A DNA stretch of 64,000 nt from Halomonas meridiana (GTDB lineage: Bacteria > Pseudomonadota > Gammaproteobacteria > Pseudomonadales > Halomonadaceae), in assembly GCF_009846525.1 (NCBI RefSeq), contig NZ_CP024621.1, positions 1,054,001-1,118,000 on the forward strand, written 5' to 3'. This document shows, piece by piece, positions 16,805-23,169 of this stretch. The notes beneath the pieces are model-generated. The model had not been told where the DNA came from. It did no database searches and saw only the letters and a list, made by a program, of their open reading frames with translations. Each line of letters starts with the position of its first letter. Within the stretch, counting starts at the first letter, position 1. The translations under genes and the position numbers were made by a program.

Positions 16805-17011
16805 CTATTCGGCGGAGAGAGTGTCTTGGTCGTACTGTGCAATACCGCGCAGCATCAACATGCGGGCGGTGGCCGATTTGGAGCGCACTTCGAGCTGTTG
16901 AATCCTCTCCAGGTCGGCGCACTCGCTCTCGGTGAGGTAGGTCATCACGGGCTGTTGGCAGCCGCGCGGGGCGTAAATCGGCTTAGGGGGAATGGTGTTG
17001 GCGGTGTTCAT
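16805..17011 (-). CDS. Small ribbon-helix-helix-like early phage protein
   Basis: 68 residues. After a Pro-rich start (NTIPPKPIYAPRG), the segment VMTYLTESECADLERIQQLE and KSATARMLMLRGIAQY resembles a ribbon-helix-helix regulator. It is the second gene of the leftward early operon. Three RHH-like proteins in a row (16344-17011) look like a paralogous set. Confidence 0.65.
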   Translation of the reverse strand: MNTANTIPPKPIYAPRGCQQPVMTYLTESECADLERIQQLEVRSKSATARMLMLRGIAQYDQDTLSAE

Positions 17012-17052
17012 GGGTTAGGCTCCAAATGTGAAAGACAATGCTTTTTAACCGC

Positions 17053-17349
17053 TCAGCGTTCGTACAAACGCACGAGTTTGCGCTGTAGGAAGTGCTCATC
17101 CATGTGGGCGCGCAGTTCCGCCAGGGCGTCTTCGATATCCACGGCGGGGGTATGGCTGGCCAACATCGTGGCAGCGAGTTGGCCAACCGCGTTGGCCGTG
17201 GTGCTTTCTTCCAGGGCTTCGAGATCCGCCAGCGGGTTACCGCCGCCGATCTCGGCCGTGATGGCTTGGCGGGTGGCGGGCGAGCAGCGGTTCAGTTCGA
17301 CCTCGACACCGCGAAACAGCAGGATCGATTGAGGTGCAGGTGTGGCCAT
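17053..17349 (-). CDS. First gene of leftward early operon, unknown function
   Basis: 98 residues from the ATG at 17349 (MATPAPQSILLFRGVEVELN), with GGGAG upstream; a longer frame reaches across the operator region and is not credible. It is helical and acidic, with no recognised motif. The place, directly opposite the repressor, is where P2 has cox, but there is no clear helix-turn-helix. Confidence 0.7.
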   Translation of the reverse strand: MATPAPQSILLFRGVEVELNRCSPATRQAITAEIGGGNPLADLEALEESTTANAVGQLAATMLASHTPAVDIEDALAELRAHMDEHFLQRKLVRLYER

Positions 17350-17379
17350 GGCAGTGGCTCCCTTGTGCTTGTGTAATAA

Positions 17380-17415
17380 AGTAAAAGACTTCACTAGATT
17401 GGTGTAAATATTACA
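17380..17415 (-). promoter_or_regulatory. Early leftward promoter with repressor operator
   Basis: On the minus strand TTTACA (complement of 17403-17408), 17 bp, then TTTACT (17380-17385). The -35 is embedded in TGTAA-ATA-TTACA (17403-17415), a perfect 5-bp dyad whose last base is the A of the repressor ATG. Binding there would block the early promoter and the repressor's own start, as in P2-type switches. The -10 match is weak. Confidence 0.6.
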
Positions 17416-18071
17416 TGTCGTCAAGCGTAGATGTGGAAAAAATGCTGGCTCGACTGCGTGAAGCTATTCAAAACGCGGGTTACGAGACACTGGCTGATGC
17501 CTCGCGGGCTATTGGCGACGCGACCCCGCAAGGGCTGCGCGATGTAGTGACGGGGCGTAAAAGAGCATCTGTGGAATTTATGATGCGCCTGAGTGCTGCG
17601 GGTGTAGATATTACATACGTGATGGGTGGTAACGACGTTGCTATACCCGCTCAGGAGCAAACACCGATCAAGATGTACGACATTGAAGCCGCAGCGGGCG
17701 CTGGACGCAGCTTTGAAGGCGAACCAGTAAAAACCATCCTGCACTTTCCGAGCAGTGAGCTGGCCGAGCACGGACTAGACCCGGCTCAAGTGGTGGGCAT
17801 CAAAGTCCGTGGCGATTCGATGGACGGCACCCTGGCCGATGGTGACTGGGTGCTGGTGGATCGGAGTAACCGCGACCCTAAGCAGGAAGGGGTTTTTCTG
17901 CTGCTGGTGAGTGGGGAGCGGCGGATTAAGCGGGTGCAGCGCTTGGCGGGCGGGGCGCTGTATTTGATTAGCGATAACGAGCACTACCAGCCGGAAATGA
18001 TCAAACCGCAGGATATGCACGATGTGGAGATCCTTGGGCGGTGTGAGATTCGGATTGGGCGAGTTGTTTGA
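17415..18071 (+). CDS. Prophage repressor, S24 (CI/LexA-like) self-cleaving type
   Basis: Maintains lysogeny by repressing the early operon. 218 residues: an N-terminal DNA-binding domain (about 1-72), a linker with Ala-Gly pairs at 94-97 (EAAAGAG), and an S24 peptidase domain with Ser135 (VRGDSMDGT) and Lys172 (RRIKRV). Both catalytic residues are present, so RecA-stimulated cleavage during SOS is expected. P2's own repressor is short and not SOS-sensitive, so this phage has a lambda-like switch on a P2-like body. The start lies within an operator dyad, and a near copy of that operator lies at 17603 inside the gene. Confidence 0.92.
   Translation: MSSSVDVEKMLARLREAIQNAGYETLADASRAIGDATPQGLRDVVTGRKRASVEFMMRLSAAGVDITYVMGGNDVAIPAQEQTPIKMYDIEAAAGAGRSFEGEPVKTILHFPSSELAEHGLDPAQVVGIKVRGDSMDGTLADGDWVLVDRSNRDPKQEGVFLLLVSGERRIKRVQRLAGGALYLISDNEHYQPEMIKPQDMHDVEILGRCEIRIGRVV
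17603..17615. promoter_or_regulatory. Second operator-like dyad inside the repressor gene
   Basis: TGTAGATATTACA, exactly 200 bp downstream of TGTAAATATTACA (17403). The surrounding 16 bp (GGTGTAnATATTACAT) match at 15 positions. An intragenic auxiliary operator could permit looping or act as a roadblock; a chance match is unlikely but the role is inference. Confidence 0.5.
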
Positions 18072-18101
18072 GTTTAAATAATTAATGAGCAAGGGATAAG
18101 T

Positions 18102-19034
18102 ATGCATTCAGTTTCTCTGTATCACATGCGGGCATTTAATAAGCATAAAAAATATGATGACGGGTCAAATTACGCTCCTTTAGATGATGTGAATGGGAAA
18201 GATATTGTTGATATATTCAAGGCCTTTGCTGATGAATTAACAAAGGATGATTTTGAGGTTTCAGAAGAGGATAAGACTGTTATTTCTTTTCAACAGCCGA
18301 ATGTCTCTGCAGGGGGGAGGTGTATATGGGGTGTTATAAACACTGGTGAGTTTGGCAATAAAGGGAATATACAAGATTATAGAACTGGAAAGCTTAGCTA
18401 TGCAAAAAAGCCAAATGATGCTGATGTGAAAGAGATTTTTTATCTGCTTTTTTCTCCTGAGAAAAAGAATGAAGCAATTTTTGTTTTGCACAATATTAGT
18501 GGCAATGGCATTAAAACTATTCTGGATAAGAAGTTTGGGAATAGGTTTAAGGCTCAGACAAAATTGAATCTTCAGTTTAACCCAGTGGCTTATGAGAAAG
18601 CTGTTGAGCAATGGCTTCAAGGTCAGGTTAAAGAGATAAGGGCTATAAACTTTACCCCTTTTTCAGATAAAACTGACGCCCTTCCTGGGATGGGGCATAA
18701 ACAGGCAATTCTAGTTCTGAAGCCTGAGCGCAATAGAAGCTTTGGTAAATTTTTGAATTTTCGTAAGGGTGAAAGATCTGAAGCCATTGAGTTTTTAGAA
18801 ACAAACTGTAAAGACTTAAAAGCAGTTGTTGCAATTGATGGAAAAGAAAGAGTTTTCCGTATTGGAGGTAATAGGCAGAATCCTGTGTTTCGGCTAGACT
18901 TAGGCGAAGAAGTGACGGTAGAGCATGGTGTGCCTGACTTTAATGAAATGTATGAATGGGCTGTAGGTGTGGTTAATGATATTTGTGCTAAGGTTTATCC
19001 AGGCATGGGGGTTAAGTTATGTCTAGAAAAATAG
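18102..19034 (+). CDS. AT-rich cargo protein, unknown function (soluble)
   Basis: 310 residues, no membrane segment, no motif that I can name with confidence. It has a beta-rich middle (IFYLLFSPEKKNEAIFVLHN) and a repeated KAVVAIDGKERVFRIGG-type strand region near residue 245. Codon use is strongly AT-rich against the GC-rich phage on either side, a sign of separate acquisition. AAGGGA lies six bases before the ATG, 30 bases after the repressor stop on the same strand, so it should be expressed in the lysogen. It overlaps the following membrane-protein gene by 16 bases, which argues for joint function. Superinfection exclusion or another host-protection role is inference from position. Confidence 0.8.
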   Translation: MHSVSLYHMRAFNKHKKYDDGSNYAPLDDVNGKDIVDIFKAFADELTKDDFEVSEEDKTVISFQQPNVSAGGRCIWGVINTGEFGNKGNIQDYRTGKLSYAKKPNDADVKEIFYLLFSPEKKNEAIFVLHNISGNGIKTILDKKFGNRFKAQTKLNLQFNPVAYEKAVEQWLQGQVKEIRAINFTPFSDKTDALPGMGHKQAILVLKPERNRSFGKFLNFRKGERSEAIEFLETNCKDLKAVVAIDGKERVFRIGGNRQNPVFRLDLGEEVTVEHGVPDFNEMYEWAVGVVNDICAKVYPGMGVKLCLEK

Positions 19035-19558
19035 ATGTCTTTTTTATTCTTAAAAAGCATTGCCAAACATTAAATGTCTATAAAGATGGCGAGGAGAAAA
19101 TATCATTCATAGATGTTTTCTCATTTTTCTTGCTGCCAGCACTTCTTGGTGTTTTGGTTGCTTTTTTCTCACACGGTATAAGCGATAATATTCTTACTCT
19201 CACGGTGAATTTTGGTGCAATCTCGACAGCTCTTCTAATGAGTGTTTTGGTATTGGTTTATGACCAAGAAGCCAAAATAAAAGACGTTCAAGATAAAAGC
19301 CGTTTAGTAGGTGGAAGTGCTGATGACAAATTAATTCTTCTCAAAGAGCTTTATCAAAATATTTGTTACACTATTGTTGCATCTATTGTTTTAGTGATTT
19401 TTTCGGTGGCTGGCATGTCCATGATTGGAGAGAATCTTTCTTGTTTTAGACAGATAGGTTTACAAGTGACTTCAGGGTTAGTTGTTGCTGTTTTTGTAAA
19501 TATTGTACTTACTATGCTTATGGTTATTAAAAGGTTTCATGCGCTACTCACTAATTGA
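19019..19558 (+). CDS. AT-rich cargo membrane protein with four predicted helices
   Basis: 179 residues. Hydrophobic segments at about 29-50, 56-80, 113-137 and 146-170 form two hairpins, separated by a charged cytoplasmic stretch (DQEAKIKDVQDKSR and ADDKLILLKELY). The start lies inside the previous gene's 3' end in another frame, so the two are co-translated. The layout recalls small membrane effectors paired with a soluble sensor in prophage exclusion systems, but there is no sequence-level match I can name. Confidence 0.8.
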   Translation: MSRKIDVFFILKKHCQTLNVYKDGEEKISFIDVFSFFLLPALLGVLVAFFSHGISDNILTLTVNFGAISTALLMSVLVLVYDQEAKIKDVQDKSRLVGGSADDKLILLKELYQNICYTIVASIVLVIFSVAGMSMIGENLSCFRQIGLQVTSGLVVAVFVNIVLTMLMVIKRFHALLTN

Positions 19559-19574
19559 TCTTAGTTTATTTGTG

Positions 19575-20144
19575 CTAGAGGTGCTTTTTGATTTCAATCA
19601 AGGCATCCTGTGAAGTCCAGTCGTAGTCTACTTTTACTTTTCTTGGCATGTCATTTTGGTAATGTATAGCGTATTTTTTTCTTAATTCCGTCAAAGGGTT
19701 TTCAACTTCTTTTATTTCAAGGTGTTGCAGTATAAATGATAATCGGATTGTTTTTGTTTTGATGTTTTCTTCAAGCGCGATTATTTCCTTTTCAATGAAT
19801 GACTTTGTATCATCGTGTATGAATGCATAATTTTCAGACGTGTGTTCTCCGTCAATTCTGGCTGATATCACTGCGCCGTATTTTTCATCTATTTCATATT
19901 CTGCAAAGTTTGAAAACTGTGTGGCTACTCTTTTTTTGTAACGTTGCAGTCTTTCTATGTTGTTTTTTGTTTTTTCGTTTAAAAAGAAAATGTCTATTAG
20001 TTTCCATGCCGTTAAATCTCGAAGTACGAGTATTGAGGGCTTGAGTATAGAGGCTATTATTATTGCTAAACCTGCAGAAAACATAGTTATTAGTACTGTT
20101 TTAAAACTTAGCGCTAAAGTGATTTCTTTTGGTATCTCTTCCAC
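19575..20144 (-). CDS. AT-rich cargo protein with N-terminal membrane anchor, unknown function
   Basis: 189 residues from a GTG with AGAGAGG eight bases upstream. One long hydrophobic segment (about residues 12-38, FKTVLITMFSAGLAIIIASIL) is followed by a charged helical cytoplasmic part (LQRYKKRVATQFSNFAEYE; IIALEENIKTKTIRLSFIL) likely to be coiled coil. It converges on the four-helix protein gene with a 16-base gap. Base composition matches the two other cargo genes. No family recognised. Confidence 0.75.
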   Translation of the reverse strand: MEEIPKEITLALSFKTVLITMFSAGLAIIIASILKPSILVLRDLTAWKLIDIFFLNEKTKNNIERLQRYKKRVATQFSNFAEYEIDEKYGAVISARIDGEHTSENYAFIHDDTKSFIEKEIIALEENIKTKTIRLSFILQHLEIKEVENPLTELRKKYAIHYQNDMPRKVKVDYDWTSQDALIEIKKHL

Positions 20145-20339
20145 CTTGTAGCCTCTCTTTATTAACGTTTATAAATAATCATTAGTGTGAATTTTCCACA
20201 GTCCACAGATCAAATTATTCTGAACAGCTTGGGCTAATCCTACTGCGTAGGTAATAGAATTTTCCAGCTATTTGTTGAATTGTCTATCAGGCCTCTTTGT
20301 TATGGCCACAAGAATTAATTCCATAACCCTTGTTAAGTA

Positions 20340-20355
20340 CTGATAATTTTTACAG
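20340..20355. promoter_or_regulatory. LexA (SOS) box upstream of the UmuD-like gene
   Basis: CTGATAATTTTTACAG fits the CTGT-N8-ACAG consensus at seven of eight conserved positions. TATAAG follows immediately (20356-20361) as a possible -10, with TTAAGT 17 bp before it, so LexA would cover the promoter. The gene start is at 20417. The rest of the 272-base region 20145-20416 is AT-rich and shows no gene. Confidence 0.65.
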
Positions 20356-20416
20356 TATAAGACATTGGGACGCGGTGCAGTGCATCGCTCGTAATGGAGC
20401 CAACAGGGGAACGCGG

Positions 20417-20767
20417 ATGCGAGTGAACTACTTGGGGCCTGCCGTGGTGGGTGTGGAGCACCCTGCGGTAGCGGAGATGGACCGGCGGAAGTTTCCGCCG
20501 AGTTGTTTTCTGGTCGAGATCGGCGACGAAGTGCCCCCAGGTGGGCCATGGATGGAGGGCGATGTGCTGGTGGTGGACGAAGCCCGCTCATATGGTCACG
20601 CCGATCTGGTGGTGGCGGAGGTAGAGGGCGAGTTCCGATTATTCAAAACCCACCGCGTCGGCAGCCGCTGCCGCTTATTGCCACCTTCGGGTGGGGAAGG
20701 GTGCTTCATCACCGCGACGCAGTTTCGCGGGGTGGTGGTCAGGCAAGCGCGGTGTTGGGCGGTGTAG
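20417..20767 (+). CDS. UmuD-like S24-domain protein lacking the catalytic serine
   Basis: 116 residues starting MRVNYLGPAVVGVEHPAVAE, set by AGGGGA six bases upstream. The segment MEGDVLVVDEARSYGHADLV followed by VAEVEGEFRLFK aligns clearly by eye with UmuD (DGDLLIVDSAI, HGDIVIAAVDGEF, then the catalytic Lys). Where UmuD has GDSM, this protein has GDEVPPGGPW, so the Ser is missing while the Lys77 equivalent is kept; it cannot self-cleave. There is no DNA-binding domain. With a LexA box upstream it should be SOS-induced. Possible roles are an anti-repressor that pairs with the S24 domain of the phage repressor, or a UmuD'-like polymerase partner. The role is inference. Confidence 0.82.
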   Translation: MRVNYLGPAVVGVEHPAVAEMDRRKFPPSCFLVEIGDEVPPGGPWMEGDVLVVDEARSYGHADLVVAEVEGEFRLFKTHRVGSRCRLLPPSGGEGCFITATQFRGVVVRQARCWAV

Positions 20768-20786
20768 GCGTACTTCTGTCAGTAAA

Positions 20787-20819
20787 AAGCCCTTAGCCAT
20801 TGCCGATGACTAAGGGCTT
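20787..20819. terminator. Terminator shared by the UmuD-like gene and the 44-residue gene
   Basis: A perfect 10-bp stem (AAGCCCTTAG, 13-base loop, CTAAGGGCTT). On the minus strand it is followed by TTTTTA, making it a good terminator for the leftward small gene; it can also stop rightward transcription past 20767. Confidence 0.85.
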
Positions 20820-20826
20820 ATTTGTA

Positions 20827-20961
20827 TTAGCTTTTCTTGCCTTTTCCTCCACTCGGCTTGGTCACTGTCTGAACGAACGTGGTGCTGGGCTTTGCCTTCA
20901 CTTCTTTCGCGGAAACAAAGCGGCCAGTTTTCGCGCTCTTATTGACGGTCGTTTTGGTCAT
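20827..20961 (-). CDS. Small basic protein (44 residues)
   Basis: An ORF too short for most gene finders: MTKTTVNKSAKTGRFVSAKE, then VKAKPSTTFVQTVTK and a Gly/Lys tail. The VN(K/R)SAKTGRFVS pattern with a PSTT segment occurs in small conserved bacterial and prophage proteins, sometimes mislabelled as transporters. It has no hydrophobic segment. A terminator follows directly, and tandem inverted repeats lie upstream, so it looks like an independently regulated transcript. Confidence 0.75.
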   Translation of the reverse strand: MTKTTVNKSAKTGRFVSAKEVKAKPSTTFVQTVTKPSGGKGKKS

Positions 20962-20989
20962 GCCGAATGCCCTCAAGTGGCTATATATG

Positions 20990-21023
20990 GTACTCCACCA
21001 TAGAGTACTATACTTTATATAGT
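20990..21023. promoter_or_regulatory. Tandem inverted repeats upstream of the 44-residue gene
   Basis: GTACTC-N7-GAGTAC (20990-21008) and ACTATA-N5-TATAGT (21007-21023) overlap by two bases, 29-62 bases before the small gene's ATG, in an AT-rich stretch with TATA-like -10 options. They suggest a repressor-controlled promoter. Confidence 0.5.
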
Positions 21024-21086
21024 GAGGGTCGTAGCGTTGGTCAAGGTCGAATTTGGTAAAATTACGGGGCTTATCGACACGGGGGC

Positions 21087-21145
21087 GTAGGCGGATTGCT
21101 GAGCCGTGTAAGTGATCTCTTACACACGAATCAGCAATGGCCTAC
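21087..21145. other. Long interrupted dyad (59 bp), possible structured RNA or origin element
   Basis: Three nested perfect arms: GTAGG/CCTAC (21087-91/21141-45), ATTGCTGA/TCAGCAAT (21095-102/21131-38) and GTGTAAG/CTTACAC (21106-112/21119-125), with a six-base loop. No gene covers it. With the terminator at 21236 it could belong to a small RNA on the plus strand; as DNA it could extrude as a cruciform. The region 21024-21298 otherwise holds no ORF I can support. Confidence 0.6.
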
Positions 21146-21235
21146 AGATGTGCCGGTGTTTTTTTGAGACGATTCCTTCGTCGCTTGGAAGCACGCGGGA
21201 CGGATTCCGCCTCGCCAGAAGGATGCGGCACCCAC

Positions 21236-21267
21236 GCCCCCGGCCATGGATTGGTTGGGGGCTTTTT
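21236..21267 (+). terminator. Rightward terminator after the dyad
   Basis: GCCCCC, 15-base loop, GGGGGC, TTTTT. No plus-strand protein gene ends nearby, so it may close a noncoding transcript; it also faces the end of the leftward DUF2335 gene at 21299. Confidence 0.65.
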
Positions 21268-21298
21268 GTGAATAGCCTTAGGGTATTTTCTGATGTGC

Positions 21299-21883
21299 CT
21301 AGTCTTCGGCGCTGCGTCGACCATAGATAAAGGCCGCGACCATACCACCTATATCCATGGCTGTGATCATCGCAGCGACGCCTGCATGGTCTAAGTACAA
21401 AGCAAAAGCCGCTACGCTGAAACCTGCCAGTGCTACTGTTGCGGCTAGTAATTGGCCACGTAAATCACGAGTGGTCTCAGCACGTACAATCGTCGTTTCC
21501 GTACGGTGGCGGTGTTCGCGTTCGCTGTCAGCCCAGTCGATTATTTTGGCTGCCGAGCCAGGCACTATAGCCTCATAGCCGCTCAAAATACTGGGAGGGG
21601 GTAAAGGCCCTTGAAATGCCGAGGTAGTGCGTCGGCTGATGGCCACCGCAACGTCTGATTTGTGGCGCTGCAGTAGTTGAGTAAGTGCCTGCTGTTCTTC
21701 ATCTGAGAGATCGTCTTTGCTTAGCAGGGTGCCAAGTTCGGCGAGCTCTTGTTGATCCTCAGGCGAATCAGCTTCTTGATCCGCCCGAAGGTTTTGATGA
21801 TGTGGCGTATGCTCGTCGTGATCCGTTTGATCAGGCTTCTGCGACTCGCTGGCGGGCTGAGGGTTTGATGAAGGTTTGGTCAT
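21299..21883 (-). CDS. DUF2335-family membrane protein
   Basis: 194 residues starting MTKPSSNPQPASESQKPDQT. A long polar N-terminus is followed by the DUF2335 signature (FQGPLPPPSILSGYEAIVPG, residues about 89-108; DWADSEREHRHR) and two hydrophobic segments near the C-terminus (GQLLAATVALAGFSVAAFAL; VAAMITAMDIGGMVAAFIYG). The family is common in prophages and has no proven function. The gene overlaps the end of the preceding one by 53 bases, so the pair is coupled. Confidence 0.82.
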   Translation of the reverse strand: MTKPSSNPQPASESQKPDQTDHDEHTPHHQNLRADQEADSPEDQQELAELGTLLSKDDLSDEEQQALTQLLQRHKSDVAVAISRRTTSAFQGPLPPPSILSGYEAIVPGSAAKIIDWADSEREHRHRTETTIVRAETTRDLRGQLLAATVALAGFSVAAFALYLDHAGVAAMITAMDIGGMVAAFIYGRRSAED

Positions 21884-22058
21884 ATCGTTCGACAGCGCGG
21901 TCCATGTCTTTACCGATCTGTTCCCAGTCAGAGCTGAGTCGTTCAAGATCGGTTTTATGAGCGTCAATCAGATCACGATAACGAGTATTTGGCTGGATGT
22001 CGATAAGGCTACCGACGGCGCTCAGCAGACGCTGACGGCGTGAAGATGACATCTTCAT
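21831..22058 (-). CDS. Small helical protein paired with the DUF2335 gene
   Basis: 75 residues starting MKMSSSRRQRLLSAVGSLID; AAGGAGG eight bases before the ATG fixes this start over a longer frame from 22115. It is helical throughout (DLIDAHKTDLERLSSDWEQI; MDRAVERYDQTF) with likely coiled-coil character. I know no family. It always seems to be read together with the DUF2335 protein here, judged by the overlap. Confidence 0.72.
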   Translation of the reverse strand: MKMSSSRRQRLLSAVGSLIDIQPNTRYRDLIDAHKTDLERLSSDWEQIGKDMDRAVERYDQTFIKPSARQRVAEA

Positions 22059-22445
22059 GGTCTTGGCCTCCTTTGCAGCCTTTCTTACACATCGATTCAC
22101 GGAAAATTCCGCCATTTCTGATGTTCTGATGGGTATGTCAGTTACCTATAGTCTGACACTTTAAGTGTACAGCGCAAGAGCTATAGGGAAAAAATAGTAG
22201 CCTATAGCATTTATTAAGTGATGTAAGTTATTGATTTTGTATTAAAAATAAATTTAATTAGGCTGGTTTTTGAGCTGTTTTTGAAGACGCCCGTACCGGG
22301 GGCTTGACCGCAAATTAAAGGGGCCAATTCGGGCTTACAATGGCAGCTCAATGATGTGGCAGCCTGATGCAATTGTGTGTTGGCAGCCAGTATGAAATAG
22401 CCTGTTATCAAAAGCCCCGCTGAGTGCGGGGCTTTTGCGTGGGGG
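22059..22445. other. Intergenic region with operator-like dyad and terminator
   Basis: No gene is supported in these 387 bases. TGTCAG-N11-CTGACA (22136-22158) is an operator-like dyad upstream of the 75-residue gene. A terminator (AAAAGCCCCGC, loop TGAGT, GCGGGGCTTTT; 22410-22436) follows hicB and works in both directions. The middle part is AT-rich, without further structure that I see. Confidence 0.7.
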
Positions 22446-22865
22446 TTAGCTGGCTTGTTTGTTCCTGGCCAGTTCGGCCATGGCGACGCGGGAGAGAAAG
22501 CCGGAGCGGGTTTTGTCGCCGGGGTGACGGGCCACGAAGTCGTCGATCTGTTTGACCAGGAGGTCGGGCAGGGTGACGTTGATCTTGTGGCTTTTGCCCA
22601 GGTACGGGGTCACGTCGATATCGACAACGGCCCAGATCCAGCCGGTGAAGTCGGGGTTGTCCATGTGATGTTCGATGGACGTGGCTTCGGGGATGGGGTC
22701 GCCGTATTCAACGGCCACTTCCAGCCAGCCATCGATGGCTTCTTTGGCGTTGGCCAAGGCGTCTTCGAAGGTGTCGCCTGCGGAGTGGCAGCCGGGCAGG
22801 TCGGGCACCACGACGCCATAGGCGTGTTGTTCGTCGCCGCGTTCAATGGCAATGGGAAATAACAT
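22446..22865 (-). CDS. hicB: HicB-type antitoxin
   Basis: 139 residues. The N-terminal half is the degenerate RNase-H-like HicB fold (VVPDLPGCHSAGDTFEDALA, then AKEAIDGWLEVAVEYGDPIP), which covers the HicA active site; the C-terminal KINVTLPDLLVKQIDDFVAR is a ribbon-helix-helix DNA-binding domain that represses the operon. It lies 37 bases after hicA. A terminator follows at once. Confidence 0.93.
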   Translation of the reverse strand: MLFPIAIERGDEQHAYGVVVPDLPGCHSAGDTFEDALANAKEAIDGWLEVAVEYGDPIPEATSIEHHMDNPDFTGWIWAVVDIDVTPYLGKSHKINVTLPDLLVKQIDDFVARHPGDKTRSGFLSRVAMAELARNKQAS

Positions 22866-22902
22866 GGCTCACCTCTATCAGTGGGGGCAGCAGTGGCCAG
22901 CC

Positions 22903-23085
22903 TCATTCGAGGCCAGCGCTTTTCCTGATGGCTTTGACCAATCCCGTTTTCAGATCCTTTTTCGGATGTGGCACGGTGATGGTGCCGGGTTTGGTCGGGT
23001 GCCTGAAGTGGTGGTGGCTGCCTTTGACTCTGACTAGTGCCCATCCATCCGCTTCCAATTGCTTGATCAGTGCTCTGCTGTTCAC
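22903..23085 (-). CDS. hicA: HicA-type mRNA interferase toxin
   Basis: 60 residues from a GTG at 23085 (VNSRALIKQLEADGWALVRV), preceded by AAGGGG six bases upstream. The dsRBD-like fold and the catalytic histidine in KGSHHHFRHP (His24) are intact, as is the TVPHPKKDLKTGLVKAIRKS tail. It cleaves mRNA when not bound by HicB. It sits just after gene D, the usual site of ogr in P2, with its own promoter, so it is a classic addiction or defence moron expressed in the lysogen. Confidence 0.92.
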   Translation of the reverse strand: MNSRALIKQLEADGWALVRVKGSHHHFRHPTKPGTITVPHPKKDLKTGLVKAIRKSAGLE

Positions 23086-23110
23086 CTCCTGCCCCTTCGT
23101 CGTTGAATAT

Positions 23111-23146
23111 GGGGTTACTATAACCCCGTTTTGTGAGCCTGTCAAA
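23111..23146 (-). promoter_or_regulatory. hicAB promoter and operator
   Basis: On the minus strand TTGACA, 17 bp, TATAGT (complement of 23118-23146) is an almost ideal sigma-70 promoter. The dyad GGGGTTA-CTA-TAACCCC (23111-23127) covers the -10, and further GGGTTAT half-sites lie just upstream (23150-23168). HicB's RHH domain is the expected ligand. Confidence 0.85.
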
Positions 23147-23169
23147 ATTTATAACCCCAATAACCCTGT

